This document shows, in pieces, positions 10,697 through 20,414 of a stretch of DNA of 64,000 nucleotides. Each line of letters starts with the position of its first letter. The first letter of the stretch is position 1. Source of the stretch: Acidimicrobiaceae bacterium. Lineage in GTDB: Bacteria > Actinomycetota > Acidimicrobiia > Acidimicrobiales > Aldehydirespiratoraceae. The position numbers and the translations under genes are program-made. The stretch spans positions 7,347 through 71,346 of the forward strand of contig JAPPMP010000009.1 in assembly GCA_028819005.1 (NCBI GenBank), written 5' to 3'. The notes under the pieces are model-generated. The model was not told the DNA's origin. It made no database searches and saw only the letters and a list, made by a program, of their open reading frames with translations.

Positions 10697-12010
10697 ATGA
10701 TCCCCACGTTCGCCGATCTCGGCGTATCCGATTCAATTGTCGCGGTCTTGGAACGGCGTGGCATCACGTCCCCGTCTGAGATCCAAACCGCCACGATCCC
10801 AGACCTGCTGAGGGGCCGTGACGTTGTCGGACGCGCCCCCACCGGCTCGGGCAAGACTCTTGCCTTCGGGATTCCGCTGCTGACACGGGTCCGGCGAGCC
10901 GAACCGAAGCTCCCGACCGCGTTGATCCTCGCGCCGACGCGGGAGCTGGCAGAACAGATCGCGGCCGAACTCCGACCCTTGGCCGACGCCGTGGCACGCC
11001 GCATCGCAGCGGTGTATGGAGGAGTCGGCCTTGAGCCCCAGATCAAGAAGCTGCGACGGGGCGTTGACGTGCTCGTGGCCACACCCGGCCGTCTTGAGGA
11101 CCTCATTGAACGCCGTGACGTCCGTCTCGGCAGGGTCGCCACCGTCGTGGTCGACGAGGCCGATCGCATGGCCGACATGGGTTTCATGCCCGCGGTGCGC
11201 CGCATTCTCGACAAAACGGCCGAGCATCGTCACACGATGCTGTTCTCGGCGACGCTTGAAGGTGACGTCGGCAAGCTCATCAAGCAGTACCAGACCGATC
11301 CGGTACGCCATGCGGTGGGATCCCCGACACCGGACATGAGGGCTGCAAAACACTATTTTTGGGAGATCCCCAGGCCCGAGCGAATCAGCCTGTGCGCTTC
11401 GGTGATAGCCACTTTCGGCTCCACAATCGTGTTCACACGAACTCGCCACGGTGCTGATCGAGCGGCCCGACAACTCAATCGGGTGGGAATCCCCGCGGCC
11501 GCCATCCACGGCAACCGCTCACAAGCGCAGCGTTCCAGAGCGCTTCGTGAGTTCGCCTCGGGGAAGGCCCTTGCGTTGGTCGCAACCGATGTGGCGGCCC
11601 GCGGCATTCACGTCGACGGCGTCGAGTGCGTCGTTCACTACGACCCGGTCGATGAGGACTCCGCCTATATTCACCGTTCGGGAAGAACCGCGCGCGCCGG
11701 AGCTGTCGGCCAGGTGGTGTCGTTCGTGGACCCCTCCCAGATCAGGCTGGTCAATGCCATGAAACGGAGGCTTGAGCTGTCACAGGAAATCTCCGCGCCT
11801 CCTCCCCTCGACGGCCCGGCTGTGACTGTCCCCTCAAAGGCTGCCCCATCAAGGAACGGGCGCTCCAAGCCCCAGCCCGAACAGCTGGACAAACCGAACC
11901 CGAACAAGAAACGGCACAAGCCCGAACACCGCGGCCGAAAACACGTGTCCAATGGCGCCGCGCGACAACACAAGAGCGCCGCAGGTCACGGTCGGCGACG
12001 CTCTCGTTGA
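10697..12010 (+). CDS. DEAD-box RNA helicase
   Basis: MIPTFADLGVSDSIVAVLERRGITSPSEIQTATIP; PTGSGKT; DEAD in VVDEADRMADMGF; SATLEG; HRSGRTARAG. Confidence 0.93.
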   Translation: MIPTFADLGVSDSIVAVLERRGITSPSEIQTATIPDLLRGRDVVGRAPTGSGKTLAFGIPLLTRVRRAEPKLPTALILAPTRELAEQIAAELRPLADAVARRIAAVYGGVGLEPQIKKLRRGVDVLVATPGRLEDLIERRDVRLGRVATVVVDEADRMADMGFMPAVRRILDKTAEHRHTMLFSATLEGDVGKLIKQYQTDPVRHAVGSPTPDMRAAKHYFWEIPRPERISLCASVIATFGSTIVFTRTRHGADRAARQLNRVGIPAAAIHGNRSQAQRSRALREFASGKALALVATDVAARGIHVDGVECVVHYDPVDEDSAYIHRSGRTARAGAVGQVVSFVDPSQIRLVNAMKRRLELSQEISAPPPLDGPAVTVPSKAAPSRNGRSKPQPEQLDKPNPNKKRHKPEHRGRKHVSNGAARQHKSAAGHGRRRSR

Positions 12011-12095
12011 CAGGTCGCGCGCCCCCGCAGCCGCCGCGGACGCGCGAGGGTCAGGGACGACGGTCGGCGACGCTCTCGTTGACAGGTCGCGCGCC
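11988..12095. repeat. Exact 36-bp direct repeat / 36-bp unique / 36-bp direct repeat at the helicase 3' end
   Basis: ACGGTCGGCGACGCTCTCGTTGACAGGTCGCGCGCC at 11988-12023 and 12060-12095, identical; flanking bases differ at both ends; intervening 12024-12059 is 36 nt. Confidence 0.95.
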
Positions 12096-12115
12096 GGCGG
12101 CCGAGAAAGGCTCGC

Positions 12116-12304
12116 CTACTCGAGCAGAAACTCCCGGGTCACCGTTAGAGACCTGGGATCCTGCAGCATGAATACGTGGCCTCCCTCGAAGACTTCAAGC
12201 CTCGCATCAGCGACGCCGGCAACGATCGCTTCATCGATGAATGGCATGTGGCTCAGCTCTCCTGATCTGGCGTTCTGGTCTGGCGTTCTGATCTGGCGTT
12301 GCAC
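12116..12304 (-). pseudogene. Probable C-terminal remnant of an alpha/beta-hydrolase
   Basis: 62 aa ORF ...VADARLEVFEGGHVFMLQDPRSLTVTREFLLE resembles the catalytic-His C-terminal segment only. Confidence 0.5.
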
Positions 12305-12318
12305 AGGGCAGAACCAGG

Positions 12319-13386
12319 TCAGATTCGCACTTCGTAATAGCGGTTCAGCGGATCGATTTCGAATTCGCGGACCTCGACACTGCCGAATCCCGCCTCGAAA
12401 GCCAGTTGCTCGAACACTTCAACGGTGAGCCCCAGAGTGCCCAGACCGGCGCCGTCGGGCTCCGACATCGCCGAAGACATGCAGTAGAGGACCGACATGG
12501 CGTACATGAGCGGCAGCACAGGAATGCTGCGATTCTCTTCAAGGCCCCCTCTGGTCTTGACGTCGGCGACCATCCACACACCGTCACCGGCCAGACAGGA
12601 CCTGGCCGCGGCGACTGCCGCTTGTGGATTGGGAAGGTCGTGGAGCACATCGAGGGTGACCAGAAGGTCGACTTCGCTCAGATCCGCCAGATCATCAAAG
12701 GTGCCGGAAACAAACGACAAGTTGGAGAGGCCCTCCGCCGCGGCCCGCTGGTTAGCCGACTCGATCGCGTGGGCCGACGGGTCGATGCCGAGCACAGTCG
12801 ATTGCGGATAGGCGCCGGCGATGGCCGCCGCGGCCACGCCCGAACCGCAGCCCGCGTCGACAACTGTCGCCCCTGCCGTCAACCGCTCAGTCATCTGCTC
12901 AATGGAGTCGAGGATCACCGGCACGAGCCAGGCCCGCTGACCTGAAGCGCTCATTGCGGCCTGGAAGTGACAGGCATGGACTCCGTGTTCGCCCCAGGTC
13001 ATGCCCAATCCGGTTTCAAACGCCTCGGCCGTGCGATTGATCTCGTGATGGGTGATGGGGGGTCCGAACACACCAGCGGTCGCCGCGGGATGATCCGGTT
13101 CACACAGCGTCGCTGAGGCCTCCGGCGTCAGGTTGAACCGGCCGTCCGCGTGCTCGGCCAAGCCCGCGGCCGCGACCGCGCAGAGCCATTCACGGATCCA
13201 TCGCTCATGCAGGCCGGTCGCGCCTGCGAGTTCAACCGAAGTCGATTCCGGTGCCGCATCGAGGGCGTCGAACAGTCCGAGGCGCACTCCCAGATGGACG
13301 ATGGCGCTCATGGCCTCACCCTGCTTGATGCGGTACAGATCCTGGATCGTCTGTCCGAGGAGTTCCGGGTCGACTTCAGTGCGCAT
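12319..13386 (-). CDS. SAM-dependent methyltransferase with N-terminal winged-helix-like domain
   Basis: TVVDAGCGSGVAAAAIAGAYPQSTVLGID; start at MRTEVDPELLGQ. Confidence 0.8.
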   Translation of the reverse strand: MRTEVDPELLGQTIQDLYRIKQGEAMSAIVHLGVRLGLFDALDAAPESTSVELAGATGLHERWIREWLCAVAAAGLAEHADGRFNLTPEASATLCEPDHPAATAGVFGPPITHHEINRTAEAFETGLGMTWGEHGVHACHFQAAMSASGQRAWLVPVILDSIEQMTERLTAGATVVDAGCGSGVAAAAIAGAYPQSTVLGIDPSAHAIESANQRAAAEGLSNLSFVSGTFDDLADLSEVDLLVTLDVLHDLPNPQAAVAAARSCLAGDGVWMVADVKTRGGLEENRSIPVLPLMYAMSVLYCMSSAMSEPDGAGLGTLGLTVEVFEQLAFEAGFGSVEVREFEIDPLNRYYEVRI

Positions 13387-13415
13387 GGGCTGGTCCTTGT
13401 GATCTGGTCCTTGAG

Positions 13416-14717
13416 CTAATCGAGATCGAGCAATCGGGTGCGAAGCATATTGAGCGCCATGATGCAACTGAACTGCCGGATGCGCTCACGATCGAACGGC
13501 AGATTGATCGTGGTCGCCTCAGAGAAGCCATTGCCAGCCGATCCTTCGCTGGCGCCGCCTCCAGTTCTTCCACGTATATGAACGCCTATGCAAACGACCC
13601 CGGCGTCGATGCCCTCGTGGGGCTCGGGTCCGGCGACGCCCGACAGCGCGAGGCCGGCGTCTGCGTCGAGAACGCGGCATGCGCCTTCGGCCATCTCGAT
13701 GACCATCTGTTCGCTGACCACGCTCATGTCGCCGATTTCGCCCGCACCGAGAAGCGATTGCTTTAGATCCCGGTGATACGGGACCACCCCTCCCCGAAAC
13801 ACGTCGCTGCAGCCGGGATTGCCGACGATCCGGTTCGAGATGAGCCCTCCAGTGAACGATTCGGCCAACGCCAGAGTCATCTGGCGGGCACGCAACAGGT
13901 CCAGAACGACTGACTCGATCGTGTCGTCGTCGGTTCCGAAGACTATGTCGCCGATCAGGCGCCGCACTCGGGCTTCCTCGTCATCAAGAACGGCGAGAGC
14001 TTCAGCTTCGCTGTGGGCTTTCGCCGTGATTCGCACCTTCAAACCTTCGAGACCGCTGGCAAGGAAGGCGATCGTTGCCGCGCCGGTTTCGTCGAGACGC
14101 CGGATCTCCTCGTCGAGTTGCTCGGCCAGGCCAGATTCAGACTGACCCCAGGTGCGCAGAACCCGGCTGCGTATCACAGCGGTGATGCCCGCCCGTTCCC
14201 GCAGATCCGGCAGGACGCCCTCCAACACCATCTCCTTCATCTCCCAGGGCACTCCCGGCACCGCGTAGATCACTTTGCCTTCTCTGGCGCCGCTGAGAGG
14301 GCAGATCAGGCCTGCCGCCGTTCCTGGCATCGCGGGATTCACGCGGGCGCCGACCGGCACGTCGGCCTGGCGCTTGTTGTTCTCGGGCATGTTGCGGCCG
14401 CGGCCCCCGAACATGGTTTCGATCTTGGCGATGATCTCTTCATCGCGAGCCAATTCCACGCCCATCACCGCTGCTATCGCCTCGCGGGTGATGTCGTCTT
14501 GGGTCGGGCCCAGACCGCCGCAGACGATCACTGCGTCGCTGCGACCAAGGGCTTGGTCGAGTACCGAGACCATGCGGTCCAGGTTGTCGCCGACCTTCGT
14601 CTGGTGATGGCTGTCGATACCCACGAGCGCAAGTTGTTCACCAATCCACGACGAGTTGGTGTCGACGATCTGTCCGAGCAGCAGTTCGGTCCCGACCGCC
14701 ACGACTTCACAGTTCAT
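13416..14717 (-). CDS. cinA: CinA family protein (competence/damage-inducible, NMN amidohydrolase)
   Basis: MNCEVVAVGTELLLGQIVDTNSSWIGEQLA; ALAESFTGGLISNRI. Confidence 0.9.
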   Translation of the reverse strand: MNCEVVAVGTELLLGQIVDTNSSWIGEQLALVGIDSHHQTKVGDNLDRMVSVLDQALGRSDAVIVCGGLGPTQDDITREAIAAVMGVELARDEEIIAKIETMFGGRGRNMPENNKRQADVPVGARVNPAMPGTAAGLICPLSGAREGKVIYAVPGVPWEMKEMVLEGVLPDLRERAGITAVIRSRVLRTWGQSESGLAEQLDEEIRRLDETGAATIAFLASGLEGLKVRITAKAHSEAEALAVLDDEEARVRRLIGDIVFGTDDDTIESVVLDLLRARQMTLALAESFTGGLISNRIVGNPGCSDVFRGGVVPYHRDLKQSLLGAGEIGDMSVVSEQMVIEMAEGACRVLDADAGLALSGVAGPEPHEGIDAGVVCIGVHIRGRTGGGASEGSAGNGFSEATTINLPFDRERIRQFSCIMALNMLRTRLLDLD

Positions 14718-14731
14718 CGGTGCTCCTTGGA

Positions 14732-15310
14732 TCACTCACCTGTGGAGCTCAGCGCATTCTGGCCGTCGATGAGGTATTGAACCCCCGACACAAGGGTCCA
14801 CACAACCGCGATCCACAGCATCGCGTCGATCAGCGTGTCCTGGTCCTCAAGAGTCGGCATCACCGCCATGGCCAATGCAACTCCCTGCACGAAAGTCTTG
14901 TACTTGGCTGAACGCCGGGCCGGCAGGGCCAGTCCATGACGCGCCCAACGGCTCCGCCACGCGGTGATCCCGAGCTCGCGCACGGCAATGAGCGTCACCG
15001 GAAGCCACCAATAGCGATCCACCGCAACCAGGCAGAATCCAGACCCGAGGATCACCACCTTGTCGGCCAGGGGATCCAGAAACGCGCCGCTGCGGCTGAC
15101 CACGTTTGCGCGACGGGCAACCTTGCCGTCGAAGAAGTCTGTGCTCGCCAACGCGACGCCGAGCCCGAAAGCTGCCCAAGAGGCTCCTCGCGTGTCCTGT
15201 GCTGAAAGAACGAACCAGAACAACAGCGGCGCGAACAGCAGGCGCATGATCGTCAACAGATTCGCCGGATGGGTTATCCCGGCGCTGCGCGGCACCGCCA
15301 GATCGCTCAC
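14732..15310 (-). CDS. pgsA: CDP-diacylglycerol--glycerol-3-phosphate 3-phosphatidyltransferase
   Basis: NLLTIMRLLFAPLLF; DFFDGKVARRANVVSRSGAFLDPLADKV (CDP-alcohol phosphatidyltransferase motif). Confidence 0.88.
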   Translation of the reverse strand: MSDLAVPRSAGITHPANLLTIMRLLFAPLLFWFVLSAQDTRGASWAAFGLGVALASTDFFDGKVARRANVVSRSGAFLDPLADKVVILGSGFCLVAVDRYWWLPVTLIAVRELGITAWRSRWARHGLALPARRSAKYKTFVQGVALAMAVMPTLEDQDTLIDAMLWIAVVWTLVSGVQYLIDGQNALSSTGE

Positions 15311-16641
15311 AGCGCCTCCAGGTCCGGGCCGATCGCCGCGCTGACGGTCAGGGTCTGAATCGTTCCCACCCCAAGAGTTTGGGGCACGGAAATGATCCCG
15401 TCGATTTCAGGCGCCTCTCTGTAGCTGCGTCCGACCCCGGGTTCATCCACAAGAACTTCGACCTCGCTGCCTATCAATTCGTCGCGTTTGGTGGCCGTAA
15501 TCGTGTCTTGCGCCTCGGACAACTCCGCGAGGCGGTCCGCGATGAGCTCAGGGGCAACCTTGTGGTCCAGAGTCGCAGCGTGGGTTCCCGCCTCTTCGGA
15601 ATAGGCAAAGAAACCGCACCAGTCGAGCCTTGCTCGTTCGATGAACTCCAACAGCTGATCGTGGTCCGCCTCGGTTTCGCCCGGGTAGCCGACGATGAAG
15701 TTGGAGCGGAACGCCGCACGGGGTTCTGAGTTGCGGATCTCCTCGATCCGATCCAGGAACTTCTCGCCATTGCCCCAGCGACGCATACTCCGCAACAACC
15801 GAGGCGATACATGCTGAAGCGACAGATCGAAGTAGGGAACACCCGTGCCGCAGATTGCGTCGATCAGAACATCGGACAGGTCTGAGGGGTAGAGATAGAG
15901 CAGTCTGACCCTCTCGACCTCGGCGGACACGGCTCGCACCAACTCGACGATCGACCGCTTGCCGCCCCCTTGATCGGATCCATAGGCCGCCAAGTCTTGA
16001 GCCACCAGGACTATTTCTCGAGCCGCGAGCTCTTCGACCTCAAACATGATCTGTTCGATTGAGCGACTGCGTTGCGGGCCCCTGAACGACGGGATGGCGC
16101 AGAAACCACAGGCCCGATCACACCCTTCGGCGATCTTCACATAGGCCCAGGGCCGTCGTGAGGAGGGTCGCGGCAAGTTGAGCAGGTCGAAGTCAGGGAC
16201 GCGTCGAGGCGAGCCGCGGGTCGGTCCGAGCACAACAGGAACAGCCGCGGGCTCAACCTTTCGGCCCTCAGAATCTCGACCCGAGGCTCCCGCAACCGCC
16301 GGCGCCAGCGACATTCCAAACGGCGCCAGATGATCAATCTCTGGCAACTCGGCGGTCAGTTCATCGCCGTACCGCTCCGCCATGCAGCCGGTCACCACGA
16401 GCCGGGCGCCGGCCCGGCGTCGCTGCGCAACCGTCAGGATCGTCTCCACCGACTCCTCGCGGGCTTCCTCGATGAACGTGCAGGTGTTGACAACGACCAC
16501 ATCGGCGGTTTCGACATCGGCGGCAGCCACCATGCCGGTCGTTGCCAGGGTCCCCTCCAATTTGTCGGAATCGACCTGATTCTTGGGACATCCAAGCGTC
16601 ACAATCGCATATGACTCGGCTGATGAGTTGGTTGATGACAT
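15307..16641 (-). CDS. rimO: Ribosomal protein S12 methylthiotransferase RimO
   Basis: YAIVTLGCPKNQVDSDKLEG; radical SAM CDRACGFCAIPSFRGPQRSR. Confidence 0.92.
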   Translation of the reverse strand: MSSTNSSAESYAIVTLGCPKNQVDSDKLEGTLATTGMVAAADVETADVVVVNTCTFIEEAREESVETILTVAQRRRAGARLVVTGCMAERYGDELTAELPEIDHLAPFGMSLAPAVAGASGRDSEGRKVEPAAVPVVLGPTRGSPRRVPDFDLLNLPRPSSRRPWAYVKIAEGCDRACGFCAIPSFRGPQRSRSIEQIMFEVEELAAREIVLVAQDLAAYGSDQGGGKRSIVELVRAVSAEVERVRLLYLYPSDLSDVLIDAICGTGVPYFDLSLQHVSPRLLRSMRRWGNGEKFLDRIEEIRNSEPRAAFRSNFIVGYPGETEADHDQLLEFIERARLDWCGFFAYSEEAGTHAATLDHKVAPELIADRLAELSEAQDTITATKRDELIGSEVEVLVDEPGVGRSYREAPEIDGIISVPQTLGVGTIQTLTVSAAIGPDLEAL

Positions 16642-16658
16642 CGTGAATCGGCCCCGGT

Positions 16659-17696
16659 CTAAATCGTCGCCAGGACCACTACCGAACCCACCCACATGGC
16701 AAGCAGGACGATCCCCTCTGCGCGGCTGACCTTCAATTTGGTGATCATCATCAACGCGCTCACGACAACGATGGCGACCATCATCGTCGAACCCCCAACA
16801 GACAGGTTGGATTCGAGAACTCGCCCAGGGCCCGCGAGCGCAATAACGCCACCCACCGCGAAGCTGTTGAACATGTTGGAGCCAAGCAGATTTCCAATCA
16901 GTAGCTCGATCTCGCCCCGGCGCGCGGCGGCAACGGCCGTGAAGAGTTCAGGAGCCGAGGTGCCGATCGCCACCAACGTGAAGCCGATGAAACCTCCCGT
17001 GAGATCGAGCTCGTCGGCAATCCGTTCGGCCCCTTCGACGACGAACCAGGCCGAACCCGCCACGAGGGCCAACCCGACGATGGTACGGATCGATTCTGTG
17101 GTCCCGGAAGGCGCTGCGTCGCCGACCAACTCTCCCAACTCTCCGGGAAGCGCTCCGAGTTCGGCGTCGGCTGAGGTTTCCGGTCCTGCGGGTTCTGTCG
17201 GCGCAGCCGCTGAGCGTTCGCTTGGGAGCGATTGCGGGGTTCCTGCCGGGTGCCGGGGCGAGGAGCGCAGGATGAAGGCCAACGCTCCCAGCAGCAGCAA
17301 CAGCAGAACAATGCCCTCCAATCGTGTGATGTCTCCCTGAATCAACGCCGCGAAGACGACAACCGACGCAACAGATATCGGAACCTCGCGACGCAGTATC
17401 GAAGGCTTCACGGGCACCGCGGCCATCAGCGTCGCGCAGCCGAGCACCAACGAGATGTTGGCGACGTTGGAACCGATGACGTTGCCGACGCCGATGTCCA
17501 GATTCCCCTCCGCAGCTGCGATTCCAGACACGACCATCTCCGGGGCGCTGGTGCCGAAACCCACAATCACCGACCCGACGATCACCGGCGCAATGCGCAT
17601 CACGACCGCCAATCGGACCGCTCCCTTAACGAACTGATCCGAGGCCGCAGCAAGCACCAGCAGTCCGCCGACCGCGTAGACAAGGCCGATAATCAT
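16659..17696 (-). CDS. Na+/Ca2+ exchanger family antiporter
   Basis: Two homologous membrane halves; VGSVIVGFGTSAPEMVVS and FTLVAIGTSAPELFTAV. Confidence 0.88.
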   Translation of the reverse strand: MIIGLVYAVGGLLVLAAASDQFVKGAVRLAVVMRIAPVIVGSVIVGFGTSAPEMVVSGIAAAEGNLDIGVGNVIGSNVANISLVLGCATLMAAVPVKPSILRREVPISVASVVVFAALIQGDITRLEGIVLLLLLLGALAFILRSSPRHPAGTPQSLPSERSAAAPTEPAGPETSADAELGALPGELGELVGDAAPSGTTESIRTIVGLALVAGSAWFVVEGAERIADELDLTGGFIGFTLVAIGTSAPELFTAVAAARRGEIELLIGNLLGSNMFNSFAVGGVIALAGPGRVLESNLSVGGSTMMVAIVVVSALMMITKLKVSRAEGIVLLAMWVGSVVVLATI

Positions 17697-17715
17697 TGAT
17701 TTCCAAACCTACCGA

Positions 17716-20325
17716 TCAAAAATCGATATCGGGCCCATCGCCGTCGGACACAGTGCCATCGGACACAGTGCGGAACCCGCCAGTGCCGGTTCCGTGAACC
17801 TCTGCTTCAGCGGATCCCGACCCGTCACCGCGATGAATGCCTGAGGTTGCACCGGTCTGACGACGCTGTTCGAGCTCTTCGCTGCTGATCAGGACTTCTC
17901 TAGCCTTGGACCCCGTCGACGGCCCGACAACGCCCTGCTGCTCCAAGAGGTCCATGATGCGGCCCGCTCGAGCGAACCCGACCCGGAGCTTGCGCTGCAG
18001 CATTGAGGTTGAGCCGAGTTGGGTCCCAACGACCAGTTCCATCGCCGCGCTGAGAAGTTCATCGCCGTCTTCGGCGGTTTCGGCTGGGGTCGCAGTTATC
18101 GATTCGAGCGGCGTGTCGGTGATCCCGTCAGCGGCAGTCTGCGAAGAGGCAGAACCTGCGGACGCGTCCGCATCGCCGGACTCCGATGTCGCTGCCGGGT
18201 CGGCTTTGAGCTTCTTCGCCTGATCACGCCAATGGCGCACAATGTCTCGAACCTCGGACTCCTCAACCCAGCAGCCCTGTATTCGATGCAGCGCTGAAGA
18301 CGAAGTGCCCAGCATCAAAAGGTCCCCGCCTCCCACTAGGCGCTCCGCTCCCGCCTGGTCGAGAATGACTCTGGAATCCGTGAGGCTCGATACCGCGAAG
18401 GCCCATCGGCTCGGGATGTTGGCCTTGATGACGCCGGTGATGACATTGACCGACGGGCGTTGTGTGGCGATCACCAGATGAATTCCGACGGCCCGCGCCA
18501 TTTGAGCGATCCGCGCGATCGACTCCTCCACATCGCGCGCTGCCACCATCATCAAGTCGGCCAACTCGTCGACCACCACTAGGACGAAGGGCAGCCGACT
18601 GTAGGCGAGCGGCTCGCCGTCGTCGTCGAGCACTCCGAGGCGAGGCTTCAAGGTACCGCTGTCGACAGCCTGGTTGTAGCCGGTGATATCGCGCACACCC
18701 GCGTCTGCCAGGAGGTCGTATCGGCGATCCATCTCGCGCACCGCCCAAGCCAGGGCATTGGCGGCCTTTCGGGGGTCGGTGACCGGCGCGGTGAGCAGAT
18801 GCGGGATCTTGTCGTACTGCCCCATCTCAACCCGCTTCGGATCGACGAGGATCATCCGCACCTGGTCCGGCGTTGAGCGCATGAGGATCGAGGACAGCAA
18901 CGAGTTGAGACACGACGACTTCCCCGAACCGGTGGCGCCCGCGATCAGCACATGGGGCATGGTGGCGATGTTCACCACCACGTTGTGGCCGTTTATGTCA
19001 CGGCCGACTGCAACCTCGAGGGGGTGGGTGGCCTGCTTTGCCTCTTTTGACGCCAGGATGTCGCCGATCGTGACGATCTCGCGTTTGTTGTTGGGCACCT
19101 CTACGCCGATCGCGCGTTGCCCGGGGATCGGGGCGAGGATGCGCACATCCGGCGACGCCATGGCGTAGGCCATGTCCTTGCGCAGACTCTCGAACTTCGT
19201 GACCTTCACTCCCTCGCCCAACGTCAACACATAACGGGTGACGGTCGGACCGACTATCGGTTCCAACAAGGTGGTTTCCACACCGAACTGGGAGAGTGTG
19301 GCCTGCAGCCGCTTGCCGCGCTCCGCCACATCGACCGTGTCGATCTCCTGTTTGCGGCTGCGAGACAGCAGCGACACGGACGGCAGCGTCCACTGGCTCA
19401 TCTCGAGCGGCAGCTTCTGTTCGGTGACCAACCCAGGCTCGAGTTTCGGTCTGCGTGTCCGCCGCTTCGTCGGCTCTGGTTCGGCTGCGGCTGCGGTTCC
19501 TTCGACCTCGGCCTCGGGTAGGCCGGCCGTGTCGGCTGCATCCGCGTCGGATCCGCCGGCGAGAGCATTCTCAGCAAAGGCGCTCCCACCGACGGGTTCC
19601 GCAGCATCGACGACAACGCCGAACTCATGTCCGTCGGAAACCTCGACCCGCGTCTGGGTGGCTTCGGGTTTGGACAAATCGCTGAACAACGCTTGAACCT
19701 GCCCCTTCAGCCAATTCAGGGGCGGGCGTACGATCATGAGAAGACCCCGGCCCAGCGCGCCCGCGGAACTGCCGGTCAGCACGATCAGTCCAACAACGCC
19801 CAACAAGCCAAGTATCAAGACGCTCCCGGTGACCGCCGCTGCGGCATGGAGCGCGCCACCGACGCCGATCCCGAGCATGCCGCCGGCTGCTCCCAGGTCA
19901 TCGACCGTGTCGCCGATCCCGGGGCGGCCGGAGACGACATGCAAAAGCCCGCTCAGCGACACCAGCAGCAGGATCCCGCCGACGGCGACGCGCGCGGGCC
20001 ATTCGGACTCGCCTTCGCCCCCCGTTCCGCGAATGAGCGCAACGCCTAGGGCAACCAGACCGAGCGGCACAACAAAGCGAATCAGGCCGACCGCCGCCGC
20101 GAGCCCATCGTCGACCGCAGCCCCCACAACGCCTGCGGCGTCGAACCACAGACTGGCCGCGCTCAACAGGCCCGCCAGGATTGCTCCCAGTCCCCAGAGG
20201 TCGCTTCGATGGCCCGACAACACGCGAAAAACCGAGCGCCGTGAGACGGCCGACTTCACAGAGGCGCGCTTTGAGTCTTTCTTTGAGTCTTTCTTGGAGT
20301 TTGCGGTGTCTGCTTTCCCGGCCAC
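17716..20325 (-). CDS. ftsK: FtsK/SpoIIIE DNA translocase
   Basis: N-terminal TM segments; PHVLIAGATGSGKSSCLNSLLSSILMRSTPDQVRMILVDPKRVEM; C-terminal gamma-like domain. Confidence 0.93.
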   Translation of the reverse strand: MAGKADTANSKKDSKKDSKRASVKSAVSRRSVFRVLSGHRSDLWGLGAILAGLLSAASLWFDAAGVVGAAVDDGLAAAVGLIRFVVPLGLVALGVALIRGTGGEGESEWPARVAVGGILLLVSLSGLLHVVSGRPGIGDTVDDLGAAGGMLGIGVGGALHAAAAVTGSVLILGLLGVVGLIVLTGSSAGALGRGLLMIVRPPLNWLKGQVQALFSDLSKPEATQTRVEVSDGHEFGVVVDAAEPVGGSAFAENALAGGSDADAADTAGLPEAEVEGTAAAAEPEPTKRRTRRPKLEPGLVTEQKLPLEMSQWTLPSVSLLSRSRKQEIDTVDVAERGKRLQATLSQFGVETTLLEPIVGPTVTRYVLTLGEGVKVTKFESLRKDMAYAMASPDVRILAPIPGQRAIGVEVPNNKREIVTIGDILASKEAKQATHPLEVAVGRDINGHNVVVNIATMPHVLIAGATGSGKSSCLNSLLSSILMRSTPDQVRMILVDPKRVEMGQYDKIPHLLTAPVTDPRKAANALAWAVREMDRRYDLLADAGVRDITGYNQAVDSGTLKPRLGVLDDDGEPLAYSRLPFVLVVVDELADLMMVAARDVEESIARIAQMARAVGIHLVIATQRPSVNVITGVIKANIPSRWAFAVSSLTDSRVILDQAGAERLVGGGDLLMLGTSSSALHRIQGCWVEESEVRDIVRHWRDQAKKLKADPAATSESGDADASAGSASSQTAADGITDTPLESITATPAETAEDGDELLSAAMELVVGTQLGSTSMLQRKLRVGFARAGRIMDLLEQQGVVGPSTGSKAREVLISSEELEQRRQTGATSGIHRGDGSGSAEAEVHGTGTGGFRTVSDGTVSDGDGPDIDF

Positions 20326-20414
20326 GATACCGAAACGCTACCAGCGGGGCAGGTCGGCCTCATGTACCCCGCGGGAGCCCCTGTCCGGGAGAACCTTCAC
20401 GGGGCTCGCGGAGA

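Noticed and set aside
9385-11214. 609-aa minus-strand ORF
   Set aside because: Antisense to an SDR gene and a DEAD-box helicase with clear motifs; Arg/Ser-rich shadow ORF of high-GC DNA.
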